Source of the DNA: Algoriphagus sp. AK58
Lineage (GTDB): Bacteria > Bacteroidota > Bacteroidia > Cytophagales > Cyclobacteriaceae
NCBI RefSeq assembly: GCF_014324365.1
Contig: NZ_QEIG01000004.1
Span: 62,001 to 126,000 of the forward strand
Length of the DNA stretch: 64,000 bases
Reading direction: 5' to 3'
Below the pieces are notes generated by a model. That model saw only the letters and a list, made by a program, of their open reading frames with translations, ran no database searches and was not told the origin of the DNA. The position numbers were made by a program, and so were the translations under genes. The first letter of the stretch is position 1; every line of letters starts with the position of its first letter. Of this stretch, positions 46,644 to 55,176 are shown piece after piece.

Positions 46644-46659
46644 ATTACCAAATGGTAAT
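46644..46659. promoter_or_regulatory. Candidate Crp/Fnr-type operator, site 1
   Basis: ATTACCAAATGGTAAT is a dyad with seven of eight base pairs matching, laid out like Fnr sites (5-bp half sites TTACC/GGTAA, 4-bp centre). It lies 98 bp upstream of the Crp/Fnr gene at 46546 and 48 bp from the IS end. Closely related sequences occur at 49540-49553 and 55159-55174. Confidence 0.55.
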
Positions 46660-46707
46660 TGAAATCATCTAGCCTTGCGCTTTTTTTGATACTCATATTC
46701 TACAGAA

Positions 46708-47763
46708 AATATTATATGTATATCCGCAATGACACCAGTAGCCAAATAAGTTCTTACTGACAGTTAGTGACAATTGCTTTAGTTGGGTTTCAACTTGCTT
46801 TTAATTAGGTCAAAATAGACGGTTTTGACCATGAACATTATCAATTTCATTAATCGGTTTCCGGACGAAGCTTCCTGTGTTGAATTCATCAAAGAACAAA
46901 GAATCCGGCAAGGGATCATTTGTAAGAAGTGCACTGGTCTCAAACACTATTGGCTTGAAAACAAGCTTTCTTTCCAGTGTGCCGCCTGTGGGTTCAGAAC
47001 CAGCATCAAGAGCGGTACAGTCATGGAGAGCAGCAACTTACCGATTAGGATCTGGATGATGGCTATCACATTCATTACCGCTACCAAGAAGGGATTCAGT
47101 GCGGCTGAACTCCAAAGACAACTGGGGATGAAGCGTTATGAACCGATTTTCAGAATGTATCACAAGCTCAGGGCAGTCATGGGAAAACGTGATGACCGCT
47201 ACAGACTTGAAGACATGGTTGAATACGATGAAGCTTTTGTGGGAAAGTCCACCAAAGTCCAAGTCCGAAGCAAACTCAAGCGAGGCCGAGGTACTCAAAA
47301 ACAGTCAAAAGTGGCTGTGATGGCCGAATCGACTGTTTTAGAAGACCCTGAGTCGGGAAAGTTTGCTAAGAGCTGTAGGTACTTCAAAATGAAGAAAATA
47401 AAGAACTTGGAGGCAAAAACAGCACAGACTTTAATCAAGGAATACATTGATTCAAACGCTGTACTTCAAACAGATAAGAGTACCACCTTCTCAGATCTGA
47501 GTGATTGTATAGATGTCCATGTCAGAGAAATCTCTGGAACCAAAGAGGGCAATTTTAACCTCAAGTGGGTTCATATTGCCATCAGTAACTTAAAGAAACA
47601 CCTGCAGACATACCATATGATAAGCGAACGAATGATGCAGAACTACCTGGATGAGTTTTGCTACAAGCTCAACAGAAGATACTTTGGTCAAAAACTCTTT
47701 GACCGACTCATCATTGCTTCGATTTACCCTTACTGGTATGATTGCGGATAATCATAAAATATT
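46708..47763 (+). mobile_element. IS1595-family insertion sequence
   Basis: The left end AATATTATATGTATATCCGC and the inverted right end AATATTTTATGATTATCCGC both continue with AAT-x-A-x-ACCAGTA, giving imperfect inverted repeats of about 33 bp. Length is about 1,056 bp with one transposase gene. An 8-bp target duplication, expected for the family, is not evident in the flanks. The right repeat overlaps the last codons of the transposase. Two solo ends of a related element lie at 12951 and 13112. Confidence 0.85.
46831..47751 (+). CDS. IS1595-family (ISXO2-like) transposase
   Basis: 306 aa from the ATG at 46831 (an upstream TTG is unlikely). N-terminal zinc ribbon with CKKC and CAAC (about residues 30-53), a helix-turn-helix segment (FSAAELQRQLGMKRYEPIFRM), then the ISXO2-type DDE domain: VEYDEAFVG with the first Asp, AVLQTDKSTTF with the second, WVHIAISNLKKHL in the position of the third acidic/Asn residue, and YHMISERMMQNYLDEFCYKLNRR at the end. 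Looks intact. The TAA stop is inside the right inverted repeat. Confidence 0.92.
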   Translation: MNIINFINRFPDEASCVEFIKEQRIRQGIICKKCTGLKHYWLENKLSFQCAACGFRTSIKSGTVMESSNLPIRIWMMAITFITATKKGFSAAELQRQLGMKRYEPIFRMYHKLRAVMGKRDDRYRLEDMVEYDEAFVGKSTKVQVRSKLKRGRGTQKQSKVAVMAESTVLEDPESGKFAKSCRYFKMKKIKNLEAKTAQTLIKEYIDSNAVLQTDKSTTFSDLSDCIDVHVREISGTKEGNFNLKWVHIAISNLKKHLQTYHMISERMMQNYLDEFCYKLNRRYFGQKLFDRLIIASIYPYWYDCG

Positions 47764-47826
47764 AAAAAATGACTTAAGCTTGGTTCTTTGGTAGTATTGG
47801 ATTTTCCAAAAAAAAAAAAAATAAAA

Positions 47827-48216
47827 ATGTTTATGTCATATTCAAGAATTACCATGACCTCCTCAGCTGCTTTTTTAGTTATCATGGGAATGGTTTTTTC
47901 ATTTTTCCCACAGGAAATTTTATCAGATTTGGTTCAAGAACCAACCACTGCCTTAATACTCATATTCCAACTTCTCGGAGCTGTTTATATAGGATTTGGA
48001 GTAATGAACTGGATGTTGAAAAATACCAAAATCGGGGGAATTTATGCCAGACCCTTAATACTGGGAAATTTTGCGCATTTTTTTATTGGAGGATTGTCTA
48101 TTCTTCGGGTGATTATGACAGGAGAAGTCGGTTCCAATATCTTCTTCCTAATCCTTGGGCTTTATATACTCTTCATATCATTGTTTGGCAGATTAATTTT
48201 TGTTGAGAGTAATTAG
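47827..48216 (+). CDS. Small four-helix membrane protein
   Basis: About 129 aa from the ATG at 47827; earlier codons of the open frame run through a long poly-A stretch and the IS border, so are unlikely to be translated. Four hydrophobic segments (AAFLVIMGMVFSFF, LILIFQLLGAVYIGFGVMNW, FAHFFIGGLSILRVIM, IFFLILGLYILFISLFG). No family named with certainty. It starts 64 bp after the IS, so its original promoter has probably been displaced. Confidence 0.65.
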   Translation: MFMSYSRITMTSSAAFLVIMGMVFSFFPQEILSDLVQEPTTALILIFQLLGAVYIGFGVMNWMLKNTKIGGIYARPLILGNFAHFFIGGLSILRVIMTGEVGSNIFFLILGLYILFISLFGRLIFVESN

Positions 48217-48476
48217 AGAATAACTTACCTATTTTATTAAAAAATGGTAATGAAAAAGATTTGGTTGTGCCTAATCTTGGCTTCCGGTAACAGCAACCAT
48301 CCGATTGGAGCAAATATTTTTTTTAAGAAAGCCTAACATTGATGTTGATTCTTCACGATAATTAAAAAATTGGTAAGCTTAAAACTTCCCAAGACTAAGG
48401 CCCTTTCAATAAAACAAATTTTGCTATTTTCGATAAATCGGAGCTTTATTCATCATTAAAATAAAGGATACTGATA

Positions 48477-49508
48477 ATGAAAGGTTCAGATTTGCTCTTG
48501 GTCTTGATGAGTGGATTGGGAGTCCTACATGGGATATTTTGTGTGATTTATCTCCTGTTTTCTACCAAATCAAGAGGTTTTTCTTCCCAAAAGATTTTAG
48601 CTATTTTGGTGTTATTCCTTTCATTGAGGGTAGGAAAATCCCTTTGGTTATACTTTGCTGACTTCATTCCACTGAAGGTCATTTTTGTAGGACTAACTTT
48701 TATGCTTACCATCGGTCCATTATACGTTATGTATATGGATAAACTTATTCATGGGAACGAGTGGAGGACTAAGGAAAGCTTCCATTTTATTCCCTTTATT
48801 ATGTTCTTTTTGTTTGGAATCAGTATGGAAGAAGCTTTTCTAAAAGCACTTCCTACAGCGGGTGTCCTTTTATTTTTTATAATTTTTTACGGTCATTATA
48901 TTGGCTATATAATCTTTGGATTATTCAGGGTAAAATCATCAAGTTCTACTGCTGTAAAAAAAGAGTGGTTAAACCTGATTGGGATTGCGCTTGTCTGTAT
49001 TTGGTTTGTCTATGTCTTGAATCTTTTTGAAGAAAAAGTCCCTTATGTCATTGGGCCTATAGTGTATTCGGCCGTAGTTTACAGTACGACACTGATAGCT
49101 ATCAAGAAATCTTACCTGACCTCAATCGCCCATCAAAAATATAAGAGTACCCCATTGGGAGATCCTGAGATTTCTTCATTGTATCAGGCAATTCTTGCCT
49201 ATTTAACTACCCATGACGCATATACTAACCCTGATTTGACTTTAGATAAATTGAGCGAGGCCGTCCATGCCACTCCACAAAAAGTTTCAATGGTAATTAA
49301 TCATCAATCAGGGAAAAATTTCAATCAGTTTATCAATGGATTCAGGGTTGAACAGGCAAAAAAACTCTTAAAGAGTTCAAACCATTCCCATTTTACGGTT
49401 GCAGCCATCGGTATGGAAGCTGGATTTAACAGTATCAATACCTTTAATCAGGCATTTAAAAAAGAAACGGGAATTACTCCATCTGAATTCAGAAAACAGC
49501 AAGATTAA
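48477..49508 (+). CDS. Membrane-anchored AraC-family regulator
   Basis: 343 aa. The first about 215 residues form six or seven membrane segments (LLLVLMSGLGVLHGIFCVIYLLF onward), the rest is an AraC/XylS DNA-binding domain with two helix-turn-helix units (LTLDKLSEAVHATPQKVSMVINHQSG; FTVAAIGMEAGFNSINTFNQAFKKETGITPSEFR). The membrane part probably senses a signal. The esterase and amidohydrolase genes downstream are likely targets: an exact 12-bp direct repeat with 21-bp period lies between this gene and the esterase. Confidence 0.92.
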   Translation: MKGSDLLLVLMSGLGVLHGIFCVIYLLFSTKSRGFSSQKILAILVLFLSLRVGKSLWLYFADFIPLKVIFVGLTFMLTIGPLYVMYMDKLIHGNEWRTKESFHFIPFIMFFLFGISMEEAFLKALPTAGVLLFFIIFYGHYIGYIIFGLFRVKSSSSTAVKKEWLNLIGIALVCIWFVYVLNLFEEKVPYVIGPIVYSAVVYSTTLIAIKKSYLTSIAHQKYKSTPLGDPEISSLYQAILAYLTTHDAYTNPDLTLDKLSEAVHATPQKVSMVINHQSGKNFNQFINGFRVEQAKKLLKSSNHSHFTVAAIGMEAGFNSINTFNQAFKKETGITPSEFRKQQD

Positions 49509-49536
49509 ATTTCAGGTTTTATTTTTTATTTCAACT

Positions 49537-49569
49537 GAATGACCATTTGGTATAGCGGAATGACCATTT
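49537..49569 (+). promoter_or_regulatory. Direct repeat, candidate AraC operator overlapping a Crp/Fnr-like site
   Basis: GAATGACCATTT occurs exactly at 49537-49548 and 49558-49569, spaced 21 bp, two helical turns, as AraC-type regulators usually require. The first copy runs into ACCATTTGGT (49542-49551), the inverse-strand form of the ACCAAATGGT core at 46644 and 55159. The esterase start lies 50 bp downstream. Confidence 0.6.
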
Positions 49570-49618
49570 TGACAGCTTTGGGTTATTGAATTTCAGTCAT
49601 TTGCAGAAAAAAAAGCAA

Positions 49619-50497
49619 ATGAAAACATTATTCTTTTTCTTTCTTACAGTATGTGTAGTTGGGACAGTCCAAGCACAGGTAAAAGGTGTCAAAGTTGAAG
49701 ACGAGCGGAGGAGGTACCTGGTTTACCTTCCAAAGGCTTATCATGAAAACCCCGAACAGTCTTTCCCATTAGTGTTCAATTTCCATGGCGGGGGGATGAC
49801 TGCGGCCGAGCAGATGTTCTATACCGGGATGAATAATACAGCCGATAAATATGGGTTTATCGTGGTATATCCTACCGGAATCAACCAAGATTGGAATGTT
49901 GGTTTTGATATGTCCTATCAGCATGGGCATAAGGATGTTGAATTTGTACAAGCGATGCTGACGTCTTTGAAAAAAGAATACTCCATTGATGAGAAGGCTA
50001 TTTTTGCCTGCGGATTATCCAGAGGAGGCTTTTTCACCCATAGGCTAGCATCCGAATTGCCAGATACCTTTGCGGCTATTGCCTCCATATCTGGTCCTTT
50101 ACCGGATTCTGTTCAATTTTTTCATAAACAGGCAAATCCTATCAGTGTCATGCAGGTTCATGGAACCGAAGATAGGGTAGTCAACTTTGACGGGAAACCC
50201 AACGCCTATGCATCTGCCCAAGATACCTTTCATTTTTGGTTAAAAAACAACGGTTTAAATCCAACAGGGGCAATTTCACAGGTGTTTGATAAACATCAGG
50301 AAGATTCAACTTCACTTGAGTGGATTCAAGTTAAGGGAAAGGTTGTGTCCGTACATTTGCTTTCGATCACAGGAGGAGGACATACATGGCCGGGTGCGGA
50401 CCCTTTTAATATTGGTTTTCCACTAGGGAAAACCTCCAAGGAATTGGATATGAATGAAGTGCTCTGGGATTTTTTCAGTAAAAATAAAAAGCCTTAA
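49619..50497 (+). CDS. Secreted esterase, PHB depolymerase / feruloyl esterase (CE1) type
   Basis: 292 aa from the ATG at 49619, which begins a signal peptide (LFFFFLTVCVVGTVQAQ). Alpha/beta hydrolase of the LpqC/CE1 type: oxyanion region LVFNFHGGG, nucleophile elbow CGLSRGGF, Asp in VHGTEDRVV and His in GGGHTWPG. Acts outside the cytoplasm on ester bonds of an unknown substrate. First gene downstream of the AraC-type regulator and of the direct-repeat operator; the amidohydrolase gene follows 58 bp later. Confidence 0.88.
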   Translation: MKTLFFFFLTVCVVGTVQAQVKGVKVEDERRRYLVYLPKAYHENPEQSFPLVFNFHGGGMTAAEQMFYTGMNNTADKYGFIVVYPTGINQDWNVGFDMSYQHGHKDVEFVQAMLTSLKKEYSIDEKAIFACGLSRGGFFTHRLASELPDTFAAIASISGPLPDSVQFFHKQANPISVMQVHGTEDRVVNFDGKPNAYASAQDTFHFWLKNNGLNPTGAISQVFDKHQEDSTSLEWIQVKGKVVSVHLLSITGGGHTWPGADPFNIGFPLGKTSKELDMNEVLWDFFSKNKKP

Positions 50498-50555
50498 GGG
50501 TTTTATAGAGGCTTTGTAAGAAAAGCACATTCATAAGAATTTAAAAAGAGCTCAT

Positions 50556-52082
50556 ATGTTCCAAGTTAGAAAAATTCTTGCTGTGATAGCTGTCATTATT
50601 GGTGGTAGCGTGTTGCTTTTAGCCCTATTGGTGGTATTGCCCGTTCGCCCAATCCAGCTAGACTATCCAAAGGGAGAACACCTGTTGATAAAAAACATTG
50701 CCGTAGTAGATGTTAAAAATGACACGATTCTTCCAGAGAGAAATGTATGGATTGTTGGAAATAAAATTCAGTCAATTGATACAAATGAAATTGCTGTCCC
50801 CAATGATACCAAAATCCTAAACGGCTCCGGGAAATTTCTGATGCCTGCCTTATGGGATATGCATGTTCACTTGATGCAATTATCTCCAGCCATAGGATAC
50901 CCTCAGTTTATGGCTCATGGAGTAATGCATGTACGGGATATGAGGGGAGCACTGAACAATCGGGATGTATTTGCGAGTAGGAAAGCAAGTCTTGAGAAAT
51001 GGAACCGACAAGTACAAAAAGGAGAATGGGTTGGACCTTTGGTCCATTCCTATTCTACCCCCGCATTAGACGGGCCTCATCGCATGTATAGGTCATTACC
51101 GGATTACTTCAATTGTGCTACCCCTGAGGATGCCATCAGGCTTGTTAAGCATGTCGTGGAAGCAGGCTATAACCAAATCAAAATTTACAACAACCTATCC
51201 CGCGAGTCTTTTTTTGCCCTAGCAAAGGAAGCCCAAGCACAAGGAATAACTATAGCGGGCCATAAACCATATAGGGTTACAGCCATAGAGGCATCCAATG
51301 CCGGTATGAAAAGCTTGGAACATGGCAAGTTTTTGCTATGGGAAAGCACCGACCGGAGAGATAACATCATCAGGCATGAGAATCCCGAGCGTCTGGATAA
51401 TACAAATTTCCGAAGGCACCTGATTGATGACCACGATACGGTTTTGGTAAAGGATATTTTCAAAACCATGGTGAACAATGGTACCTATTACTGTCCAACT
51501 CTTTTGACGCGCAAGGCAGATGCCTTTGCAGATGATGATCAGTTCAGAAGCCGTTATGATAAAATCAACCCGATTTTTCGTTTTCTTTCCTTTGAAGATT
51601 TGGACCAAACGATTTCAGAAGACACATCCAAACTTGGGAGAAAAACCTATAGGGACTTTTATTTCAAAAGCAGAGAGGTAACCTATCAAGCTTACAGAAA
51701 TGGGGTAAAAATATTGGCAGGCACGGATGTGCCTGAATTGCCGGGCTCTACTTTGCACGAGGAACTGCAGGAATTATCCGATTCAGGAATTCCTGCAGGG
51801 GAGGTTTTACGTACGGCAACTCTTTATCCGGCACAGTACTTCAAACTTGAACATCTCCACGGAAGTGTAGAAGAAGGAAAGCTTGCAGATTTAGTGATTT
51901 TGCATGCCAATCCTCTGGAAAATATATCCCATACCCAACAAATTCAGTCGTTAATTGTACAGGGAAGGTATATCAATGAACCTCAAAGGAAGGATTTATT
52001 AGAGCAATCGGTCAAAAAATCAAAGAGTATCCAAGTCACAATCAAATTGATTTGGGGAATGCTGTTATTTCTTACTGTCTAA
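50556..52082 (+). CDS. Membrane-anchored amidohydrolase (imidazolonepropionase-like)
   Basis: 508 aa. N-terminal membrane anchor (about 8-30), then a metal-dependent amidohydrolase: DMHVHL (H103, H105), NQIKIYNN with the likely carboxylated Lys, AGHKPY, SLEHGKF and AGTDVPELPGSTLHEEL with the catalytic Asp. The usual C-terminal beta sandwich is GSVEEGKLADLVILHANPL. A last hydrophobic stretch (LIWGMLLFLTV) may be a second anchor. Active site presumably in the periplasm. Probably co-transcribed with the esterase. Substrate unknown; relatives include dipeptidases and organophosphate or lactone hydrolases. Confidence 0.88.
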   Translation: MFQVRKILAVIAVIIGGSVLLLALLVVLPVRPIQLDYPKGEHLLIKNIAVVDVKNDTILPERNVWIVGNKIQSIDTNEIAVPNDTKILNGSGKFLMPALWDMHVHLMQLSPAIGYPQFMAHGVMHVRDMRGALNNRDVFASRKASLEKWNRQVQKGEWVGPLVHSYSTPALDGPHRMYRSLPDYFNCATPEDAIRLVKHVVEAGYNQIKIYNNLSRESFFALAKEAQAQGITIAGHKPYRVTAIEASNAGMKSLEHGKFLLWESTDRRDNIIRHENPERLDNTNFRRHLIDDHDTVLVKDIFKTMVNNGTYYCPTLLTRKADAFADDDQFRSRYDKINPIFRFLSFEDLDQTISEDTSKLGRKTYRDFYFKSREVTYQAYRNGVKILAGTDVPELPGSTLHEELQELSDSGIPAGEVLRTATLYPAQYFKLEHLHGSVEEGKLADLVILHANPLENISHTQQIQSLIVQGRYINEPQRKDLLEQSVKKSKSIQVTIKLIWGMLLFLTV

Positions 52083-52108
52083 TCAACTGGGATGTTAACT
52101 TTCTGCAA

Positions 52109-53983
52109 TTAAGGTAAAATCTCCCCTAACTCGTAAAAAAGAGCAGGCCAAGAAAGCGTAGCAGGCGTAAACAATCCATATTCGAACCCAAGCCTTACAA
52201 TAACAAGGTTCTTGGAAGGTATGATGTAAATGTATTGCCCTTTATTGCCCATTGCAAAGAAATCAGATGACGCAGTGGGCCTTTTTTTACCCCACCACAG
52301 ATACTGATAATAAAGATTGTTTTTTACAAAGAAATCGCCTTCGGGTTTGTTATCCATACTTGGCTGTGTGGAAAATTCAACCCAATTAGGAGAAATGATT
52401 CTTCTATTATCAACAAAGCCTTGATTCAGCATCATCAATCCTAATCTGGCATAATCCATAGGAATCGCATTGAATCCACTTTCCATTTTTTCGAACCCCT
52501 CCTCATCCAAACTCCAGCTTGCATCGGATTCACCTATGAAATCCCATAATGAATACTTTAAAAAATCAGATACATTCTTTCCGGTAGCACGCTCCAAAAT
52601 CATACCCAAAAGAATCAGGTTATAATTATTGTATTTCCAAGTTTTTCCAGGGGATTCAACGAGTTCAATCTTTTCCAAAGTGATGCTTCGAAGGTCAGGA
52701 GCTATATAGGTATAATCATCATCAGAAGGAAACCCACTATCGTCGTAGCGTAGCCCAGAGCGCATGGTCAATAAATCTTTGAGGGAAATTGTATTGAACT
52801 TCGGATCTTTTTCGGCTAATTCCGGAATATAGTCAGTTAATTTATCATCCAAACTTTTAATTGAGCCTTCCTGAACGGCCAAACCTACCAGGATACTTGT
52901 AATTGATTTAGCAACAGAAAAAGAAGTAACCACTGAGTCTTTGTTATAGCCATTGTAGTAACGCTCCAAGAGTACAGTATCTTTATGCAGAACTATTAAA
53001 GCGGTAGTCTGACTTCGCTCCATTAAGTTATCAAAGCTGTGAACTTTTGGATAGTAGGTCTTCAGAAAATTGGTATTCATAAAAGCTTTCTCAGTTCGAA
53101 TAGCTCCATTGACTGAGTAATTCAGTGGATTTTTAGAAATATCAGATTTAGGAATCGTTCGTTTCTTGAATAGGTAGTAATCCATGATGGAAGCATCACC
53201 CCCTTGGGCTCTTCCAACTAATGTAGAAAAATCCTGAATTTTATCTTTTTTGTAGGCCAGGCGTTTGGATATATCTATACCAGAAGTAGAAGTAATCGGT
53301 TTAGGTTCCAACCCAATCAATTCGATGGGATGGAACTGGTCTATTTGATTCTTATTTCGGTGTTCAATGAAAGGAAACTGAAACTCTCGACCTGCACTGA
53401 TACTATTGTAAATATATAGTACTCCAATCTTAGGGTTTTTTCCCAAGGGGAAGGGCAAGTCTTGAATGGGGATTTTAATTTCAATCTGAAAGCCATTCGG
53501 GTGGGAGTAAGATTCTGCAAACCAATCAATAGAAAAAGAGTTAGACAGGTCCTTAGCAGCATTCAAGGTGCCATCAAATTGGTTTCCAAATCTATCTACA
53601 ATAAATGTATAAGCTGTAATCCCATCGTTATAGGTGTCTAAAGATACAGCTACCCATTCATTTGATAAAATAGCCTCGCTGTCTTTTGGGAGCTCCGCTT
53701 GGATCATATGATTATTTGGGCTTCCTTCTACACCTATGCCCAAATACAGAAATTCATTGTCATAGGTGAAATGAATAGAGGATTGGGTGTTTTTAAGTTT
53801 GGGATTGTCTTTGAAATACAGAAATGAAGATATTTGACTCTTCTTCCAAAATGATTCATCTAGTCTCCCGTCTAAAATTAGTTTATCTAAATTACCAAGT
53901 TTGATTCCCTGATACCCCTGTCCCAAAAGGACGTAATGGTTAAAAACAATCAATAATCCGCTGAGGCTTAGTCTGAACATCAT
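52109..53983 (-). CDS. CBM9-like domain fused to a serine hydrolase (beta-lactamase fold)
   Basis: 624 aa. After a signal-like N-terminus, residues about 30-225 form a CBM9-like sandwich as found at the front of DUF5916 proteins (LDGRLDESFWKKSQIS, IHFTYDNEFLYLGIGVEG, PNGFQIEIKIPIQDLPFPLG). Residues about 290-620 are a class C beta-lactamase/serine peptidase-like domain: S356-V-A-K359 nucleophile motif, Y451-N-N453, and GQYIYIIPSKNLVIVRLG. The join is clean, with no frame change. Gene 2 of an operon after another serine hydrolase (11-bp gap). It might act on a carbohydrate- or peptidoglycan-bound ester or peptide; substrate unknown. Confidence 0.8.
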   Translation of the reverse strand: MMFRLSLSGLLIVFNHYVLLGQGYQGIKLGNLDKLILDGRLDESFWKKSQISSFLYFKDNPKLKNTQSSIHFTYDNEFLYLGIGVEGSPNNHMIQAELPKDSEAILSNEWVAVSLDTYNDGITAYTFIVDRFGNQFDGTLNAAKDLSNSFSIDWFAESYSHPNGFQIEIKIPIQDLPFPLGKNPKIGVLYIYNSISAGREFQFPFIEHRNKNQIDQFHPIELIGLEPKPITSTSGIDISKRLAYKKDKIQDFSTLVGRAQGGDASIMDYYLFKKRTIPKSDISKNPLNYSVNGAIRTEKAFMNTNFLKTYYPKVHSFDNLMERSQTTALIVLHKDTVLLERYYNGYNKDSVVTSFSVAKSITSILVGLAVQEGSIKSLDDKLTDYIPELAEKDPKFNTISLKDLLTMRSGLRYDDSGFPSDDDYTYIAPDLRSITLEKIELVESPGKTWKYNNYNLILLGMILERATGKNVSDFLKYSLWDFIGESDASWSLDEEGFEKMESGFNAIPMDYARLGLMMLNQGFVDNRRIISPNWVEFSTQPSMDNKPEGDFFVKNNLYYQYLWWGKKRPTASSDFFAMGNKGQYIYIIPSKNLVIVRLGFEYGLFTPATLSWPALFYELGEILP

Positions 53984-53994
53984 GAAATTTTAAA

Positions 53995-55053
53995 TTATTT
54001 TTTACTAAGCGCAATATTCAAAAGCTTAATCATCGTTCGGAAAGAAGCATCTGGATATGCTACCTGATTGACCGTACCAGTAAGGTAAATGGTTTTTTCA
54101 GGACTATAGTAGGCCAAAGCACCAGATAAACCTGAGTGACCAATGAGGTATGGTATTTTCCCTGTAGGGTTAAAGAACCAAGGGACTTTGAAAAGATGGA
54201 TACCGACTCCGCTTTTGACTGGAAAAAAAATGCTGTTCCAAATCTGCATTTCTGAAATGTACTCTATTGGGAACAATTTCCCAGAAAAGAATGCCTCTAA
54301 AAACACCATTAAATCTGCTGATGTTGACACCATTCCTCCATCTGCACCGAAAGAGGCCATGGCTTTGGGGATTTTAAGATAACTGTGTTTGTATCTCATA
54401 TCAGCAGGTGTACTATCCTTTGGATCTGTATACAGGTAGGTATTTTTTAATTTTAGAGGTTGTATAAGAAGTAAATCACATGCCTGGGCATAGGAAAGCC
54501 CTGTCAGATTTTCAATGATTTTCCCAAGCAGTTGGTAATTGGTGTCCGAATAGTGAGCCTTGTTTTTGGTTCCAGGAGCAAATTTGGGTTTCATTGTTTT
54601 TGATCGGGTAATAGCCTCTTCAAAACTCCAACCTTGGTCCACTTCCTTGAAAAGTTGTTCAGAAAGAATTCCCCCATTATCACTTTTATCTTGCAGGTAG
54701 TCAGGCAAACCTGAAGTATGAGCCATGAGGTGCCTGATGGTCAGTTCTCGGGAATAGTCTTTCCCTTTCCATCTATGCAATCCGTCTATAATAACTGGAG
54801 GCAGATAAGAAGCTATAGGATCGTCCCAGTTTAGTTGATTTTGGTTTTTTAGGTAAAGAATTTGCGCAGTTGTAAATAATTTAGTTGTGCTTGCAATGAA
54901 GTACGAACTGTCGATAGAGAGTTCCCCGGAAGCACCATGCCAATAAAAGTCAGGAGATTGAATGGTAAAGGATGTGCCAAAAACTTTTTTTCCATCAATG
55001 GACTGATCCAGTATTGCTTGGAGTTGGGAAGAAATTGCTACTTGTTGGCCCAT
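53995..55053 (-). CDS. Serine hydrolase of the beta-lactamase / penicillin-binding protein fold
   Basis: 352 aa. SxxK motif S55-T-T-K58 (IASTTKLFT), second motif YSDTNYQLLG, and IGHSGLSGALAYYSPE in the place of the KTG motif. LMAHTSGLPDYL is also typical of the family. No clear signal peptide, so it may be cytoplasmic or the start may be misplaced. First gene of a two-gene operon with the CBM9-serine hydrolase fusion; the Crp/Fnr-like palindrome at 55159-55174 lies about 110 bp upstream. D-aminopeptidase or esterase activity is possible. Confidence 0.85.
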   Translation of the reverse strand: MGQQVAISSQLQAILDQSIDGKKVFGTSFTIQSPDFYWHGASGELSIDSSYFIASTTKLFTTAQILYLKNQNQLNWDDPIASYLPPVIIDGLHRWKGKDYSRELTIRHLMAHTSGLPDYLQDKSDNGGILSEQLFKEVDQGWSFEEAITRSKTMKPKFAPGTKNKAHYSDTNYQLLGKIIENLTGLSYAQACDLLLIQPLKLKNTYLYTDPKDSTPADMRYKHSYLKIPKAMASFGADGGMVSTSADLMVFLEAFFSGKLFPIEYISEMQIWNSIFFPVKSGVGIHLFKVPWFFNPTGKIPYLIGHSGLSGALAYYSPEKTIYLTGTVNQVAYPDASFRTMIKLLNIALSKK

Positions 55054-55158
55054 AAGTGACTGAAAGTTGATGTGAAGAAGGAAGCACGCTTACAAAAGCC
55101 GCATCTCATGAATTTTTAATTTTTCACGACAAAAATCCCCCCATCTCCGGCGCTCTCT

Positions 55159-55174
55159 ATTACCAAATGGTAAA
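55159..55174. promoter_or_regulatory. Candidate Crp/Fnr-type operator, site 2
   Basis: ATTACCAAATGGTAAA differs in one base from site 1 at 46644. It lies 2 bp after the stop of the second Crp/Fnr gene and 106 bp before the start of the serine hydrolase gene transcribed away from it. Its distance to the start matches that of site 1. Confidence 0.55.
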
Positions 55175-55176
55175 AA

